63,575 nucleotides of DNA from Pseudomonas floridensis (GCF_002087235.1 NZ_MUIO01000054.1:1-63575); one strand, 5' to 3'; positions 18,512-29,488 are shown, counted from the stretch's first letter. Notes: generated by a model not told the origin, from the sequence alone. Numbers and translations: made by a program.

Positions 18512-18534
18512 GTGCCCACACGAAGCATGGGCAC
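18512..18534. repeat. Inverted repeat in the dgoD-transporter gap
   Basis: GTGCCCA-N9-TGGGCAC, a perfect 7-base inverted repeat inside the 120-base space between dgoD and the MFS gene. Related TGCCC/GGGCA palindromes occur at 33950, 58268 and 58528, so this is probably a copy of a dispersed REP-like element. It could stabilise or separate the two cistrons. Confidence 0.5.
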
Positions 18535-18566
18535 GGTCAGGCATGTGCAGGCTCTGGCGGATCAGA

Positions 18567-19715
18567 TCACCATTCGGCAAAGCTGCCGTCGGCATGACGC
18601 CAGATCGGATTGCGCCAGCGGTGGCCGATGGCGGCGCGCTCCTTGACGTACTCTTCGTTGATCTCGATGCCCAGACCCGGGCCATTGGGGATCTTGACCA
18701 TGCCCTTTTCGTAGTCGAAGACTTCGGGGTGTTTGACGTAATCCAGCAAGTCGTTGCTTTCGTTGTAATGGATGCCCAGGCTCTGCTCCTGGATGAAAGC
18801 GTTGTAACAAACCGCATCCAGCTGCAGGCAGGCCGCCAGCGCAATAGGCCCCAGTGGGCAATGCAATGCCAGCGCAACATCGTAGGCTTCGGCCATGTTG
18901 GCGATCTTGCGCGTCTCGGTGATGCCGCCCGCGTGTGACGCGTCCGGCTGAATGATGTCAACGTAGCCTTCGCTCAGTACGCGCTTGAAGTCCCAGCGCG
19001 AGAACAGGCGCTCACCCAAGGCAATCGGCGTACTGGTCAGCGGCGCCAGTTCCTTGAGCGCTTCGTAGTTTTCACTCAGCACCGGCTCCTCGATGAACAT
19101 CAGCTTGTACGGATCCAGCTCTTTCATCAGCACCTTGGCCATCGGCTTGTGCACGCGACCATGGAAATCGACGCCAATGCCGACATTCGGACCGACCGCG
19201 TCACGCACCGCCGCCACGTTGGCCAGCGCCAGATCGACCTTGTCGAAGGTGTCGAGAAATTGCAGTTCTTCGGTGCCATTCATTTTCACCGCGGTGAACC
19301 CGCGTTCAACGGCTTCTTTCGCGGCACGCGCGGTGTCTGCGGGCCGATCGCCGCCAATCCACGAGTAGACACGGATCTTGTCACGCACCTGACCACCCAA
19401 CAGATCGCTGACCGATACTCCCAGCGCCTTGCCCTTGATGTCCCACAGCGCCTGATCGATACCGGCCAGCGCACTCATGTGAATGGCGCCGCCACGGTAG
19501 AAACCGCCGCGATACAGTACCGTCCAGATGTCTTCGATATTGCGCGGGTCCTTGCCGATCAGATAATCGGACAGCTCCTCCACGGCAGCAGCGACGGTGT
19601 GCGCACGACCTTCGACCACTGGCTCGCCCCAACCGACGACGCCTTCGTCGGTCTCGACTTTCAGGAAGCACCAGCGCGGCGGCACGATGAAGGTGGTCAG
19701 TTTGGTGATTTTCAT
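18567..19715 (-). CDS. dgoD: D-galactonate dehydratase
   Basis: Enolase-superfamily enzyme (382 residues) that converts D-galactonate to 2-dehydro-3-deoxy-D-galactonate. The N-terminal [25 protein letters not shown] and [11 protein letters not shown] match the family; metal and acid/base positions are in [20 protein letters not shown] and [12 protein letters not shown], with His in [10 protein letters not shown] and LHCPLGPI. The ATG at 19715 is preceded by AAGAAGAGAG; a 46-codon upstream extension is not part of the family. Part of the dgo operon between the aldolase and transporter genes. Confidence 0.95.
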   Translation of the reverse strand: MKITKLTTFIVPPRWCFLKVETDEGVVGWGEPVVEGRAHTVAAAVEELSDYLIGKDPRNIEDIWTVLYRGGFYRGGAIHMSALAGIDQALWDIKGKALGVSVSDLLGGQVRDKIRVYSWIGGDRPADTARAAKEAVERGFTAVKMNGTEELQFLDTFDKVDLALANVAAVRDAVGPNVGIGVDFHGRVHKPMAKVLMKELDPYKLMFIEEPVLSENYEALKELAPLTSTPIALGERLFSRWDFKRVLSEGYVDIIQPDASHAGGITETRKIANMAEAYDVALALHCPLGPIALAACLQLDAVCYNAFIQEQSLGIHYNESNDLLDYVKHPEVFDYEKGMVKIPNGPGLGIEINEEYVKERAAIGHRWRNPIWRHADGSFAEW

Positions 19716-19791
19716 GAATACAGGCTCTCTTCTTGAATGCTCTTGTTGAATACGCGTGTTTGAACAGCGGCGTCTTTCGCGCCGCTCAGGG

Positions 19792-20421
19792 TCAAAGCGA
19801 CGAAGCCTGCTGTTTCCAGGCCGCCACATAGGCCTTGGCGCGTTCGGCGACATTGGCGATGCTCATCCCAGGCTTGAACAGCCCGGAACCGAGGCCGAAA
19901 CCTTTCACGCCCGCGTCGAGAAACACCTTCATGTTGTCCGGCGTGATACCGCCGACCGGCAGCAGAATCGTTCCCGCCGGCAACACGGCCAGCCAGGCCT
20001 TGACCACCGCGGGCGACATTTGCTCAGCCGGAAACAGCTTGAGTACATCGGCACCCTCGGCCAGCGCGGCAAATGCTTCGGTCGGCGTGGCGACGCCCGG
20101 CGACAGGTACATCCCGGCTGCCTTGGCGGCACGCAGAACCTTTGGATCGCTGTGCGGCATGACGATGACCTGCCCGCCCGCGTCCTTGACCTGGGTGACC
20201 TGCTCAGGGGTCAGCACCGTTCCGGCGCCGATCAGGCAGTCGGCAGGCAGACGCTGACGCAGCAGGCCGATGCTGTCGAACGGTTGCGGAGAGTTGAGCG
20301 GCACTTCGATGACCCTGAAGCCCGCCTGATACAGCTCGTCGCCAATGGCCGGAGCTTCTTCGGGACGCAGGCCGCGCAGAATCGCCACCAAACCGTTTTC
20401 CTTCAATGCTTGCTTGAGCAT
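19792..20421 (-). CDS. dgoA: 2-dehydro-3-deoxy-6-phosphogalactonate aldolase
   Basis: Class I KDPG/KDPGal-type aldolase (209 residues) that splits 2-dehydro-3-deoxy-6-phosphogalactonate to pyruvate and glyceraldehyde 3-phosphate. Signature regions: [27 protein letters not shown] (catalytic Glu), [19 protein letters not shown] (Schiff-base Lys), [12 protein letters not shown]. The ATG at 20421 lies one base past the dgoK stop, with AAGAGG 7 bases upstream inside dgoK. Here the aldolase is a free protein followed by a separate dehydratase gene. Confidence 0.95.
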   Translation of the reverse strand: MLKQALKENGLVAILRGLRPEEAPAIGDELYQAGFRVIEVPLNSPQPFDSIGLLRQRLPADCLIGAGTVLTPEQVTQVKDAGGQVIVMPHSDPKVLRAAKAAGMYLSPGVATPTEAFAALAEGADVLKLFPAEQMSPAVVKAWLAVLPAGTILLPVGGITPDNMKVFLDAGVKGFGLGSGLFKPGMSIANVAERAKAYVAAWKQQASSL

Positions 20422-20422
20422 G

Positions 20423-21427
20423 TCACACCTCTTGAATGTAATGGGACGGCTGACGCGCGAGCAGACCGGCCTGCATCGCGACCTGCCAGAGGCCACGTTC
20501 GGTGGCCTGCGCGGCGACTGTCACCCGCGCAAAGCCGCAGGCGGTCAGGCCGCGCGCGTAGCGCTGGCACAGCGATTCGCTGCCGATCAGGATGACCGCA
20601 GGCAGATGGCCATGGACATCGAATTGAAGCCTGGCCAGAGACGCCAGTTCATGGCCGATCAACAGGCCGGAGAGATAATCGGGCTGGGCACTCGCGGTCA
20701 GTTGGCCGGTCAGTCCGAGGGTGCGGCAACTGAAGATGGTCGACAGCGGACCGGCCGCGCCCTGCTCCGAACGGGCATTGGCCAGCCCACGATCGAAGGC
20801 TGCCTCATCGAACGCTTCGCCCGGCTGCATGGTGCGCCCCAGGATAGTGTGCGCACACAGCGCAGCGTAGACCTCGCCGGTCATGAACGTGTCGAAATGG
20901 ACGATGCGGTCCTGCACCACTTGCACCCATTTGGAGTGGCTGCCCGGCAGGCCGATCAACAATGGCTGGCTGGCCGATTGCTCATTGAGCCCGGCCAGCA
21001 CACCCAATACCTGGGTTTCTTCGCCACGCATGACATTGGGCAGCGTGGAGCGCTGCAGGACGCCGGGAATGATGTGTACGGTCACGCCACGTACGCTGAG
21101 CACCGTCTGCAGGGCGGCGCTCAGCTCATCGACGCTGGCCGGTGCCTCCCGGTAAGTCGCCTCGCGCCAGCCTTGCGCGCTGCCGACCATGCCGCAGGCA
21201 ATGACCGGCAGATCGGGCTGGGCATCGAGCCAGTCGCCACACGCCTCGTCGAACGCCAGTTCGAACCCGTTGCTGCACAGCTCACCTGCGATCACGCGCG
21301 GTGTACCGGGCAGTTGCATGATGCCTGCGCTCAGGGCGCGTTGTTCCAGTACCTGGCCGTGGTCGCCAAGTCGATAAGCACGAAGTGAGGTGGTTCCCCA
21401 GTCGAGCGCGATCAGTTGCGCCTGCAT
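20423..21427 (-). CDS. dgoK: 2-dehydro-3-deoxygalactonokinase
   Basis: Phosphorylates 2-dehydro-3-deoxy-D-galactonate with ATP before the aldolase step. The 334-residue sequence begins MQAQLIALDWGTTSLRAY, the phosphate-binding DWGTTxxR motif of the family, and contains GLPGSHSKWVQV, FDTFMTGEVYAAL and LIGSESLCQRYARGL. First gene of the operon dgoK-dgoA-dgoD-MFS-iclR; promoter and putative operator are directly upstream. Confidence 0.94.
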   Translation of the reverse strand: MQAQLIALDWGTTSLRAYRLGDHGQVLEQRALSAGIMQLPGTPRVIAGELCSNGFELAFDEACGDWLDAQPDLPVIACGMVGSAQGWREATYREAPASVDELSAALQTVLSVRGVTVHIIPGVLQRSTLPNVMRGEETQVLGVLAGLNEQSASQPLLIGLPGSHSKWVQVVQDRIVHFDTFMTGEVYAALCAHTILGRTMQPGEAFDEAAFDRGLANARSEQGAAGPLSTIFSCRTLGLTGQLTASAQPDYLSGLLIGHELASLARLQFDVHGHLPAVILIGSESLCQRYARGLTACGFARVTVAAQATERGLWQVAMQAGLLARQPSHYIQEV

Positions 21428-21467
21428 TGCGTCACCTGTTGTTTTTTTGGAAGTGAGTGCAGGACGG

Positions 21468-21497
21468 ACTATAAACCCGAAATCGAAATTATCTCAA
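21468..21497 (-). promoter_or_regulatory. Promoter of the galactonate operon
   Basis: On the minus strand TTGAGA (21497-21492) and TATAGT (21473-21468) are 18 bases apart, five of six matches each. The dgoK start is about 40 bases downstream. Confidence 0.6.
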
Positions 21498-21511
21498 TAT
21501 GTAAATTTAAA

Positions 21512-21526
21512 TCCCATATATTGGGA
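21512..21526. promoter_or_regulatory. Inverted repeat, candidate operator for the IclR regulator
   Basis: TCCCA-TATAT-TGGGA, a perfect 15-base inverted repeat placed 14 bases upstream of the dgo -35 element, a usual place for a regulator site. Assignment to the IclR protein of the same operon is inference. Confidence 0.5.
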
Positions 21527-21550
21527 CGTAACACCTGTCGGCCGGGCAAC

Positions 21551-21583
21551 AAAAAACCCGCGTCCTGTTCAGGAGGCGGGTTC
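21551..21583 (-). terminator. Rho-independent terminator of asd
   Basis: On the minus strand AACCCGC (21582-21576) pairs with GCGGGTT (21561-21555), followed by TTTT, 20 bases after the asd stop. Confidence 0.85.
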
Positions 21584-21602
21584 TTGTCTGACAGCGTTGC
21601 GA

Positions 21603-22715
21603 TCAACGTTCCAGCAGGATTCTCAACATGCGGCGCAGTGGTTCGGCGGCGCCCCACAGCAACTGGTCACCCACGGTGAACGCGCCCAGGTACTGCGAAC
21701 CCATGTTCAGCTTGCGCAGACGGCCTACCGGAATGCTCATGGTGCCGGTCACAGCGGTCGGGCTGAGCTCGTGCATGCTGGCTTCACGGTTGTTCGGCAC
21801 CAGCTTGACCCAAGGGTTGTGCTGGCTGATCAAGCCTTCGATGTCCGCAATCGGCACATCCTTGTTCAGCTTGATGGTCAATGCCTGGCTGTGGCAACGC
21901 ATGGCGCCGATGCGCACGCAGATACCGTCGACCGGGATCGGGCTTTTGAAGCGACCCATGATCTTGTTGGTCTCAGCCTGGCCTTTCCACTCTTCGCGGC
22001 TCTGGCCGTTCGGCAGTGCCTTGTCGATCCAAGGAATCAGGCTGCCGGCCAGCGGTACGCCGAAGTTCTCGGTCGGGAACGCTTCGCCGCGCATGGCTTC
22101 GGCCACCTTGCGGTCGATGTCCAGAATCGCGCTGGCCGGGTTGGCCAGTTCGTCGGCAACCGACGCGTGCACGGCGCCCATCTGCTTGATCAGCTCACGC
22201 ATGTTCTGCGCACCGGCACCGGAAGCCGCCTGATATGTCATGACGTTCATCCACTCGACCAGACCGGCATCGAACAGGCCGCCCAGGCCCATCAGCATCA
22301 GGCTGACGGTGCAGTTGCCGCCGATGTAGTTCTTGGTGCCGGCGTCGAGTTGCTGATCAATGACCTTGCGGTTGACCGGATCCAGCACGATGACCGCGTC
22401 ATCCTGCATGCGCAGGCTGGAAGCCGCGTCGATCCAGTAACCCTGCCAGCCCGCTTCGCGCAGCTTGGGGAATACCTCGTTGGTGTAGTCGCCGCCCTGA
22501 CAGGTCAGCACCACGTCCAGGGTTTTCAGCTCGTCGATGCTGTAGGCGTCTTTCAGCGGCGCAAGATCCTTGCCCACCGAAGGCGCCTGGCCACCGACAT
22601 TGGAAGTAGTGAAGAACACCGGCTCAATGAGATCGAAGTCCTGCTCTTCCCGCATCCGCTGCATGAGCACGGAACCGACCATGCCACGCCAACCGATCAG
22701 ACCTACACGTTTCAT
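21603..22715 (-). CDS. asd: Aspartate-semialdehyde dehydrogenase
   Basis: NADPH-dependent reduction of aspartyl phosphate to aspartate semialdehyde, feeding Lys, Met, Thr and diaminopimelate synthesis. The 370 residues match the Gram-negative enzyme: [20 protein letters not shown] nucleotide fold, catalytic Cys in [12 protein letters not shown], and [10 protein letters not shown]. It follows leuB on the same strand with a gap of 69 bases, the conserved pseudomonad order leuC-leuD-leuB-asd. Confidence 0.98.
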   Translation of the reverse strand: MKRVGLIGWRGMVGSVLMQRMREEQDFDLIEPVFFTTSNVGGQAPSVGKDLAPLKDAYSIDELKTLDVVLTCQGGDYTNEVFPKLREAGWQGYWIDAASSLRMQDDAVIVLDPVNRKVIDQQLDAGTKNYIGGNCTVSLMLMGLGGLFDAGLVEWMNVMTYQAASGAGAQNMRELIKQMGAVHASVADELANPASAILDIDRKVAEAMRGEAFPTENFGVPLAGSLIPWIDKALPNGQSREEWKGQAETNKIMGRFKSPIPVDGICVRIGAMRCHSQALTIKLNKDVPIADIEGLISQHNPWVKLVPNNREASMHELSPTAVTGTMSIPVGRLRKLNMGSQYLGAFTVGDQLLWGAAEPLRRMLRILLER

Positions 22716-22784
22716 CGCAACTGTACCTTGAAAAAATGGGGACCACCGGGCTGCATATGCACAGCAGCCGGCGGGCCAGAGAGA

Positions 22785-23867
<1,083 letters not shown>

Positions 23868-23936
23868 AACATCCTCGATTTTGTACATCGACGCTTTGAA
23901 CGGCGCCTGTCTATAACGTTTGAAACCGCAAAAAGA

Positions 23937-24011
23937 TTAACGCTCGGCCCACAGCACCAGCACATCGGTGCTGAATGAACCCTGCGCATCGATCTCTAAA
24001 CACCGACGCAG
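23937..24011 (-). pseudogene. C-terminal remnant of a SAM-dependent methyltransferase
   Basis: Between leuD and leuB, a minus-strand frame reads LRRCLEIDAQGSFSTDVLVL followed by WAER and a TAA stop at 23937-23939. Many Pseudomonas genomes carry a class I methyltransferase gene at this exact place (leuD-methyltransferase-leuB) whose C-terminus I recall as nearly identical to this peptide. The upstream part of the frame does not resemble the family and no methyltransferase domain fits in the gap, so most of the gene appears deleted. Based on memory of the family, not on an alignment. Confidence 0.65.
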
Positions 24012-24099
24012 GCATTGCCAGGTGTGGAACGCCTGTCCGACTCGAACATCACGTCTCTCACATCCCGGCCTTCGTCAAAAGACAGTGATGGCCAGCCTG

Positions 24100-24741
24100 T
24101 CAGTCGCGAAACAGCCACGGCTGACTGGCGCGGTGCTTGCTCTCGAAGGACGCGATGGCGTCGGCGTCCATCAGGGTCAGACCGATGTCGTCCAGACCGT
24201 TGAGCAGGCAATGCTTGCGAAATGCGTCGATTTCGAAGCTCAGCACTTTGCCGTCGGGACGGGTTACGGTCTGGGCCTGCAGATCGATGCTGAGCTGATA
24301 GCCCGGGTTGGCTTCCACCTGCTTGAACAGCTCATCGACTTCAGCCTCGGTCAGGATGATCGGCAACAGACCGTTCTTGAAGCTGTTGTTGAAGAAAATG
24401 TCGGCATAGCTCGGCGCGATGATCGCGCAGAAACCGTACTCTTCCAGCGCCCAGGGCGCGTGCTCGCGGCTGGAGCCGCAGCCGAAGTTCTCGCGGGCCA
24501 GTAGCACGCTGGCACCTTGATAACGGGCGTGATTGAGCACGAAGTCCTGATTCAATGGACGCTTGGAGTTGTCCTGGTACGGCTGCCCCACGTCCAGATA
24601 ACGCCACTCATCGAACAGGTTGGGGCCAAAGCCGGTGCGCTTGATCGACTTGAGAAACTGCTTGGGAATGATCTGGTCGGTGTCAACGTTGGCGCGATCC
24701 AGAGGAGCGACCAGGCCATTGTGCTGGGTAAAGGCTTTCAT
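24100..24741 (-). CDS. leuD: 3-isopropylmalate dehydratase small subunit
   Basis: Small subunit of isopropylmalate isomerase, partner of LeuC. 213 residues starting [22 protein letters not shown], with [10 protein letters not shown], the loop [20 protein letters not shown] and [13 protein letters not shown], all typical. It starts 10 bases after the leuC stop, so it is co-transcribed with leuC. Confidence 0.97.
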   Translation of the reverse strand: MKAFTQHNGLVAPLDRANVDTDQIIPKQFLKSIKRTGFGPNLFDEWRYLDVGQPYQDNSKRPLNQDFVLNHARYQGASVLLARENFGCGSSREHAPWALEEYGFCAIIAPSYADIFFNNSFKNGLLPIILTEAEVDELFKQVEANPGYQLSIDLQAQTVTRPDGKVLSFEIDAFRKHCLLNGLDDIGLTLMDADAIASFESKHRASQPWLFRD

Positions 24742-24751
24742 GCTGGTGTCC

Positions 24752-26176
24752 TCAGTGCTGGATCAGGTCGCGAACGTCGATGAAACGGCCATTGACAGCC
24801 GCGGCTGCGGCCATCGCCGGGCTCACTAGGTGAGTCCGGCCGCCAGCGCCCTGACGGCCCTCGAAATTGCGGTTGGACGTCGAGGCACAATGCTCGCCGG
24901 AGCCCAGGCGATCAGGGTTCATCGCCAGGCACATGGAGCAGCCGGGCTCGCGCCATTCGAAGCCTGCTTCGATGAAGATCTTGTCGAGGCCCTCCTGCTC
25001 GGCTTGCGCCTTGATCAGGCCCGAGCCCGGCACCACGATGGCCTGCTTGATGGTCGCGGCGACCTTGCGGCCCTTGGCGACATCGGCAGCGGCGCGCAGG
25101 TCTTCGATGCGCGAGTTGGTGCACGAACCGATGAACACGCGATCCAGCTGGATATCGGTGATCGGCTGGTTGGCTTTCAGGCCCATGTACTTAAGGGCGC
25201 GCTCGATGGAGCCGCGCTTGACCAGGTCGGTTTCCTGTGCCGGATCGGGGACGTTCTGATCGACGGCCAACACCATTTCAGGCGAAGTGCCCCAGCTGAC
25301 CTGCGGCTTGATCTGCGCGGCATCCAGTCTGACCACGGTGTCGAACACTGCATCCGGATCGGAAACCAGATCCTTCCATGCCTCGACCGCCATGTCCCAT
25401 TCGGCACCCTTAGGCGCAAAAGGACGGCCCTTGACGTACTCGACGGTCTTCTCATCGGTGGCCACCATGCCGACGCGAGCGCCCGCTTCGATGGACATAT
25501 TGCAAATGGTCATGCGGCCTTCGATGGACAGGTCACGGATCGCGCTACCGGCGAATTCGATCGCGTAGCCGTTGCCGCCTGCAGTGCCGATCTTGCCGAT
25601 CACAGCCAGCACGATGTCCTTGGCGGTGACGCCGAACGGCAACTGACCTTCGACCGACACCAGCATGTTCTTCATTTTCTTGGCGACCAGGCACTGGGTG
25701 GCGAGCACGTGCTCGACCTCGGAGGTGCCGATGCCATGGGCCAGCGCGCCGAATGCGCCGTGCGTCGATGTGTGCGAGTCGCCGCAGACCACGCTCATGC
25801 CCGGCAGGGTCGCGCCCTGCTCCGGACCGATCACGTGAACGATGCCCTGACGCGGGTCGTTCATCTTGAATTCGGTGATGCCGTATTCGTCGCAGTTGTC
25901 ATCCAGAGTCTGAACCTGCAGGCGCGACACCTGATCCTCGATGGCACCGATGCCGCCCTTGCGTTCCGACGTAGTCGGTACGTTGTGGTCCGGGGTGGCA
26001 ATGATCGAGTCGATGCGCCACGGCTTGCGCCCGGCAAGACGCAGCCCTTCGAAGGCTTGCGGCGAAGTCACTTCGTGGATGATATGGCGGTCGATGTAGA
26101 TCAGCGCCGAACCATCGTCGCGCTGCTTGACCAAATGCGAATCCCAGAGCTTGTCGTAGAGCGTTTTTCCGGCCAT
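24752..26176 (-). CDS. leuC: 3-isopropylmalate dehydratase large subunit
   Basis: Aconitase-family [4Fe-4S] enzyme that isomerises 2- to 3-isopropylmalate. 474 residues, full length. Cluster Cys residues are visible in [14 protein letters not shown] and [12 protein letters not shown]; other family blocks are [16 protein letters not shown] and [19 protein letters not shown]. First gene of the leu unit; promoter at 26251-26279 and a divergent LysR gene upstream. Confidence 0.98.
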   Translation of the reverse strand: MAGKTLYDKLWDSHLVKQRDDGSALIYIDRHIIHEVTSPQAFEGLRLAGRKPWRIDSIIATPDHNVPTTSERKGGIGAIEDQVSRLQVQTLDDNCDEYGITEFKMNDPRQGIVHVIGPEQGATLPGMSVVCGDSHTSTHGAFGALAHGIGTSEVEHVLATQCLVAKKMKNMLVSVEGQLPFGVTAKDIVLAVIGKIGTAGGNGYAIEFAGSAIRDLSIEGRMTICNMSIEAGARVGMVATDEKTVEYVKGRPFAPKGAEWDMAVEAWKDLVSDPDAVFDTVVRLDAAQIKPQVSWGTSPEMVLAVDQNVPDPAQETDLVKRGSIERALKYMGLKANQPITDIQLDRVFIGSCTNSRIEDLRAAADVAKGRKVAATIKQAIVVPGSGLIKAQAEQEGLDKIFIEAGFEWREPGCSMCLAMNPDRLGSGEHCASTSNRNFEGRQGAGGRTHLVSPAMAAAAAVNGRFIDVRDLIQH

Positions 26177-26250
26177 CGGACGTACTTCCTCATCAGCTTT
26201 TTCTATGCCTTGGGTTGTTGAGCATCCATGACCCCTTGGCTTGTGGGGGC

Positions 26251-26279
26251 ATCCTATGGAATATGCTTAAATAACTCAA
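26251..26279 (-). promoter_or_regulatory. Candidate leuC promoter
   Basis: Minus-strand TTGAGT (26279-26274) and TAGGAT (26256-26251), spacing 17, four of six matches each. It is an activator-dependent-looking promoter beside the LysR-type palindrome. The leuC start is about 75 bases downstream. Confidence 0.5.
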
Positions 26280-26282
26280 ATT

Positions 26283-26295
26283 CATAATTTTTATG
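26283..26295. promoter_or_regulatory. Palindrome, candidate LysR-type operator
   Basis: CATAA-TTT-TTATG, a perfect 13-base palindrome in the AT-rich divergent region, directly upstream of the leuC -35 and 28 bases before the LysR start. LysR regulators commonly bind such sites between themselves and a divergent target. Confidence 0.5.
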
Positions 26296-26322
26296 CTTTG
26301 GATAACCAAATGGAATCCGACC

Positions 26323-27192
26323 ATGGACCTCGCCAATCTCAATGCTTTTTTAGCCATCGCCGAGACCGGCAGCTTTTCCGGCGCGGGTGAACGCCTGCAC
26401 CTGACACAGCCCGCCATCAGCAAACGCATCGCCGGCCTGGAACAGCAACTGAACGTGCGCCTGTTTGACCGCCTGGGTCGCGAAGTGAGCCTGACCGAAG
26501 CGGGACGGGCCTTGCTGCCGCGCGCCTATCAGATTCTCAATGTGCTGGATGATACGCGTCGCGCACTGACCAACCTGACCGGCGAAGTCACCGGACGCCT
26601 GACGCTGGCAACCAGTCATCACATCGGCCTGCACCGCCTGCCGCCGGTATTGCGCGAGTTTACCCGCACCTATCCGGGTGTGGCGCTGGACATTCAGTTT
26701 CTGGACTCTGAAGTGGCGTATGACGAAATTCTGCACGGCCGCGCCGAACTGGCGGTCATCACCCTCGCCCCCGAGCCCCACACGCTGGTGCGGGCAACGC
26801 CGGTCTGGGACGATCCGCTGGATTTCGTCGCCGCCCCGGAACACCCGCTGGCCAATAGCGGCCCTATGAAACTGGCGGACATCGTGCGCTACCCGGCAGT
26901 GTTTCCCGGCGGCAACACCTTCACTCACCACATTGTGAGCAACCTGTGCGAAGCCCAGGGCCTGAAACCCAATATCGCGATGAGCACCAACTACATGGAA
27001 ACCATCAAGATGATGGTGTCCATCGGCCTGGCCTGGAGTGTCCTGCCGCGTACGATGCTCGACGAGCAGGTTGCGCGCATCCCCTTGCCGGGCGTGCAAC
27101 TCAATCGCCAGCTAGGCTATATCCTGCACACCGAACGCACACTCTCGAATGCAGCCCGGGCGTTCATGAAATTGCTGGACGCGCAGATATAG
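26323..27192 (+). CDS. LysR-family regulator divergent from leuC
   Basis: A 289-residue LysR protein: helix-turn-helix in residues about 1-60 (MDLANLNAFLAIAETGSFSG ... LHLTQPAISKRIAGLEQQL) and effector domain after residue 90. The ATG at 26323 begins the family N-terminus; an ATG 10 codons earlier adds nothing recognisable. Placement divergent from leuCDB suggests control of leucine synthesis, possibly with isopropylmalate as ligand; that is inference from position. Confidence 0.92.
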   Translation: MDLANLNAFLAIAETGSFSGAGERLHLTQPAISKRIAGLEQQLNVRLFDRLGREVSLTEAGRALLPRAYQILNVLDDTRRALTNLTGEVTGRLTLATSHHIGLHRLPPVLREFTRTYPGVALDIQFLDSEVAYDEILHGRAELAVITLAPEPHTLVRATPVWDDPLDFVAAPEHPLANSGPMKLADIVRYPAVFPGGNTFTHHIVSNLCEAQGLKPNIAMSTNYMETIKMMVSIGLAWSVLPRTMLDEQVARIPLPGVQLNRQLGYILHTERTLSNAARAFMKLLDAQI

Positions 27193-27260
27193 CGGTTATA
27201 GTGCGCTGCAGGATGCAGACCGATCGTTTTACTGGCTTTATTTATAAAGGCTCGTGATCA

Positions 27261-29459
27261 ATGCCCAATTCTCTGGACCATCCCGTCTTGTCGGCCACTG
27301 CGCAGTCATCCGCTGCGCAGATAGCCGACGGCAGCGTCGAGCAAACCCTCAAAGAGACGCGGGATCGTCTGGACCTGGCGCTGAGTCTGGCGCAGATGGG
27401 CACCTGGGAATGGGACATTGCCACCGACCGTTTGCATGCCTCGGCACGCGCCGCTCAATTGCATGGCAGAGAAGCGCAGCCCCTGGACGCTGACTTCAAC
27501 CAGTTTCTCGCCGGCCTGCCTGCTGCGGAACGGCATCGCATGCGCCACGCCTACCAGGCGGTGCTCGAGGGCGAACAGAATACCTTTCAACTGACCTACC
27601 GTTTTCAGCTACGTAACGGTCTTTCACGCCTGCTCGAGAGCCGCGCCATTCTGTACCGCAACGCGGACGGCAGTCCGGCGAGGCTGGCTGGCACGTTGCT
27701 GGACATCACTCAGCAACAGGCCCAGGCGGCGCTGGAGGCCAGCGAAGAGAAATTTGCCAAGGCGTTTCACTCCAGCCCCGATTCGATCACCATCACCGAG
27801 TTGGGCAACGGCCGCTATGTGGAGGTCAATGACGGCTTCTGCCGCCTCACCGGCTATACCGCGTCGGAGGTGCTGGGCAAGACCGTCAACGAGATCGGCA
27901 TCTGGACCGACCTCAATCAGCGCCAGCAGATGATCGATCAGTTGCGTGAGGCGGGCCGGGTCCATCATCGGGAAATGGCGGGCCGCAACAAGAATGGCGA
28001 CCCGTTGATACTGGACGTGTCGGTGGAATTCATCACCTTGAACGACACCGCCTGTCTGCTGATGAACGCTCGGGACATCGGCCAGCTGAAAAGCGCTCAG
28101 GCGCAGATCCAGCATCTGGCCTACCACGACCCACTGACCGGCCTGCCCAACCGCGCACTGCTGATGGATCGCCTGAGTCAGCAATTGTCGCTGCTCAGGC
28201 ATCACCGCCTGCGAGGCGCGTTGCTGTTTCTCGACCTTGACCACTTCAAGCACATCAACGATTCACTGGGCCATCCGGTCGGCGACAGCGTGCTGAATAT
28301 CGTCGCGGCGCGACTGGAAGCCAGCGTGCGCATCGAAGACACCGTCGCGCGCCTGGGCGGTGACGAGTTCGTGGTGCTGATCTGCGGACTGGAAGGCAGT
28401 CGCCATGAAGTCACTCACCAGGTTCAGGAGCTTTCCGACAATCTGCGCGAGCTGCTGGCCGAGCCCATGTTTCTCGATGGCCACCGCCTGCAGGTAACGC
28501 CGAGCATCGGCATGGTGCTGATTCCGGATGACGGCCTGACACCCGCCGACCTGCTCAAGCGCGCAGACATTGCGCTGTACCGGGCCAAGGATTCGGGACG
28601 CAACGCCGCCCAGTTCTTTCACAGTTCCATGCAGAAGGCGGTCAGTCAGCGATTACGCATGGAAAACGACCTGCGCCTGGCCCTGACCCGCAACGAATTC
28701 CACCTGCACTTCCAGGCTCAAGTCGACTGCCGTTACGAGTCGCTCACTGGCGCAGAGGCGTTGCTGCGCTGGCAACATCCGGAATACGGCCTGCTGCCGC
28801 CCGATCAGTTCGTACAGATTCTCGAAGAAAGCGGCATGATTCTCGAAGTCGGCAGTTGGGTGCTGGATGAAGCCTGCAAGACCGCCGGTCGCCTGCTGAA
28901 GCAGGCGCTGATTACAGAAGATACGTTTCTGATGGGCGTGAACATCAGTCCGCGTCAGTTCAGGCAGACCGATTTCGTCGAACGGGTACAGCGCAGCCTC
29001 AAGCAGCACCAATTGCCCGCCAGCATGCTGAAGCTGGAAATTACCGAAGGCATCGTCATTCAGAATCTGGACGACACCATTGCCAAGATGCGCAGCCTGA
29101 AAAAGCTTGGTGTGAGCTTCGCAATGGACGACTTCGGCACCGGTTATTCGTCGCTGACTTACCTGAAGCGACTGCCGGTGGACACCCTGAAAATCGATCA
29201 GTCATTCGTTCAAGACGCGACGAGCGACCCCAACGATGCAGAAATCATCCGCGCTATCGTGGCCATGGCGCAGAGCCTGAACCTGAATGTGATCGCCGAG
29301 GGCGTGGAAACCGCCGAGCAACTGGCATTCCTCGAAAAGCTCGGTTGTCACGTGTATCAGGGTTATCTGTTCAGCGAACCGCTGGATGACCCGGCCTTCG
29401 AAACCCTGCTGCGGCTCAAACAACATTTGCGGCAGCCCAGCCTGTTGCCCAACCCTTGA
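27261..29459 (+). CDS. PAS-PAS-GGDEF-EAL cyclic-di-GMP signalling protein
   Basis: A 732-residue cytoplasmic-looking protein without membrane segments. Two PAS/PAC units (about 35-150 and 160-275, the second starting SEEKFAKAFHSSPDSI) precede a diguanylate cyclase domain with intact GGDEF (about residue 366) and an inhibitory RxxD site (RIED) five residues before it. The EAL phosphodiesterase domain follows (GAEALLRW near 497, metal-binding MDDFGTGYSS, then LPVDTLKIDQSFV). Both catalytic halves look complete, so it could make or degrade c-di-GMP depending on the PAS input. It stands alone, followed by a terminator. Confidence 0.93.
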   Translation: MPNSLDHPVLSATAQSSAAQIADGSVEQTLKETRDRLDLALSLAQMGTWEWDIATDRLHASARAAQLHGREAQPLDADFNQFLAGLPAAERHRMRHAYQAVLEGEQNTFQLTYRFQLRNGLSRLLESRAILYRNADGSPARLAGTLLDITQQQAQAALEASEEKFAKAFHSSPDSITITELGNGRYVEVNDGFCRLTGYTASEVLGKTVNEIGIWTDLNQRQQMIDQLREAGRVHHREMAGRNKNGDPLILDVSVEFITLNDTACLLMNARDIGQLKSAQAQIQHLAYHDPLTGLPNRALLMDRLSQQLSLLRHHRLRGALLFLDLDHFKHINDSLGHPVGDSVLNIVAARLEASVRIEDTVARLGGDEFVVLICGLEGSRHEVTHQVQELSDNLRELLAEPMFLDGHRLQVTPSIGMVLIPDDGLTPADLLKRADIALYRAKDSGRNAAQFFHSSMQKAVSQRLRMENDLRLALTRNEFHLHFQAQVDCRYESLTGAEALLRWQHPEYGLLPPDQFVQILEESGMILEVGSWVLDEACKTAGRLLKQALITEDTFLMGVNISPRQFRQTDFVERVQRSLKQHQLPASMLKLEITEGIVIQNLDDTIAKMRSLKKLGVSFAMDDFGTGYSSLTYLKRLPVDTLKIDQSFVQDATSDPNDAEIIRAIVAMAQSLNLNVIAEGVETAEQLAFLEKLGCHVYQGYLFSEPLDDPAFETLLRLKQHLRQPSLLPNP

Positions 29460-29462
29460 ACG

Positions 29463-29488
29463 CAGAAAGGCGCCGAAGGCGCCTTTCT
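29463..29488. terminator. Bidirectional terminator between the GGDEF-EAL gene and ibpA
   Basis: AGAAAGGCGCC-gaa-GGCGCCTTTCT, a perfect 11-base stem between convergent stops, with A and T tracts built into the stem. Confidence 0.85.

Noticed and set aside
24830..26221. Plus-strand open frame of 463 codons opposite leuC
   Set aside because: Antisense shadow; leuC has all its cluster ligands on the other strand.
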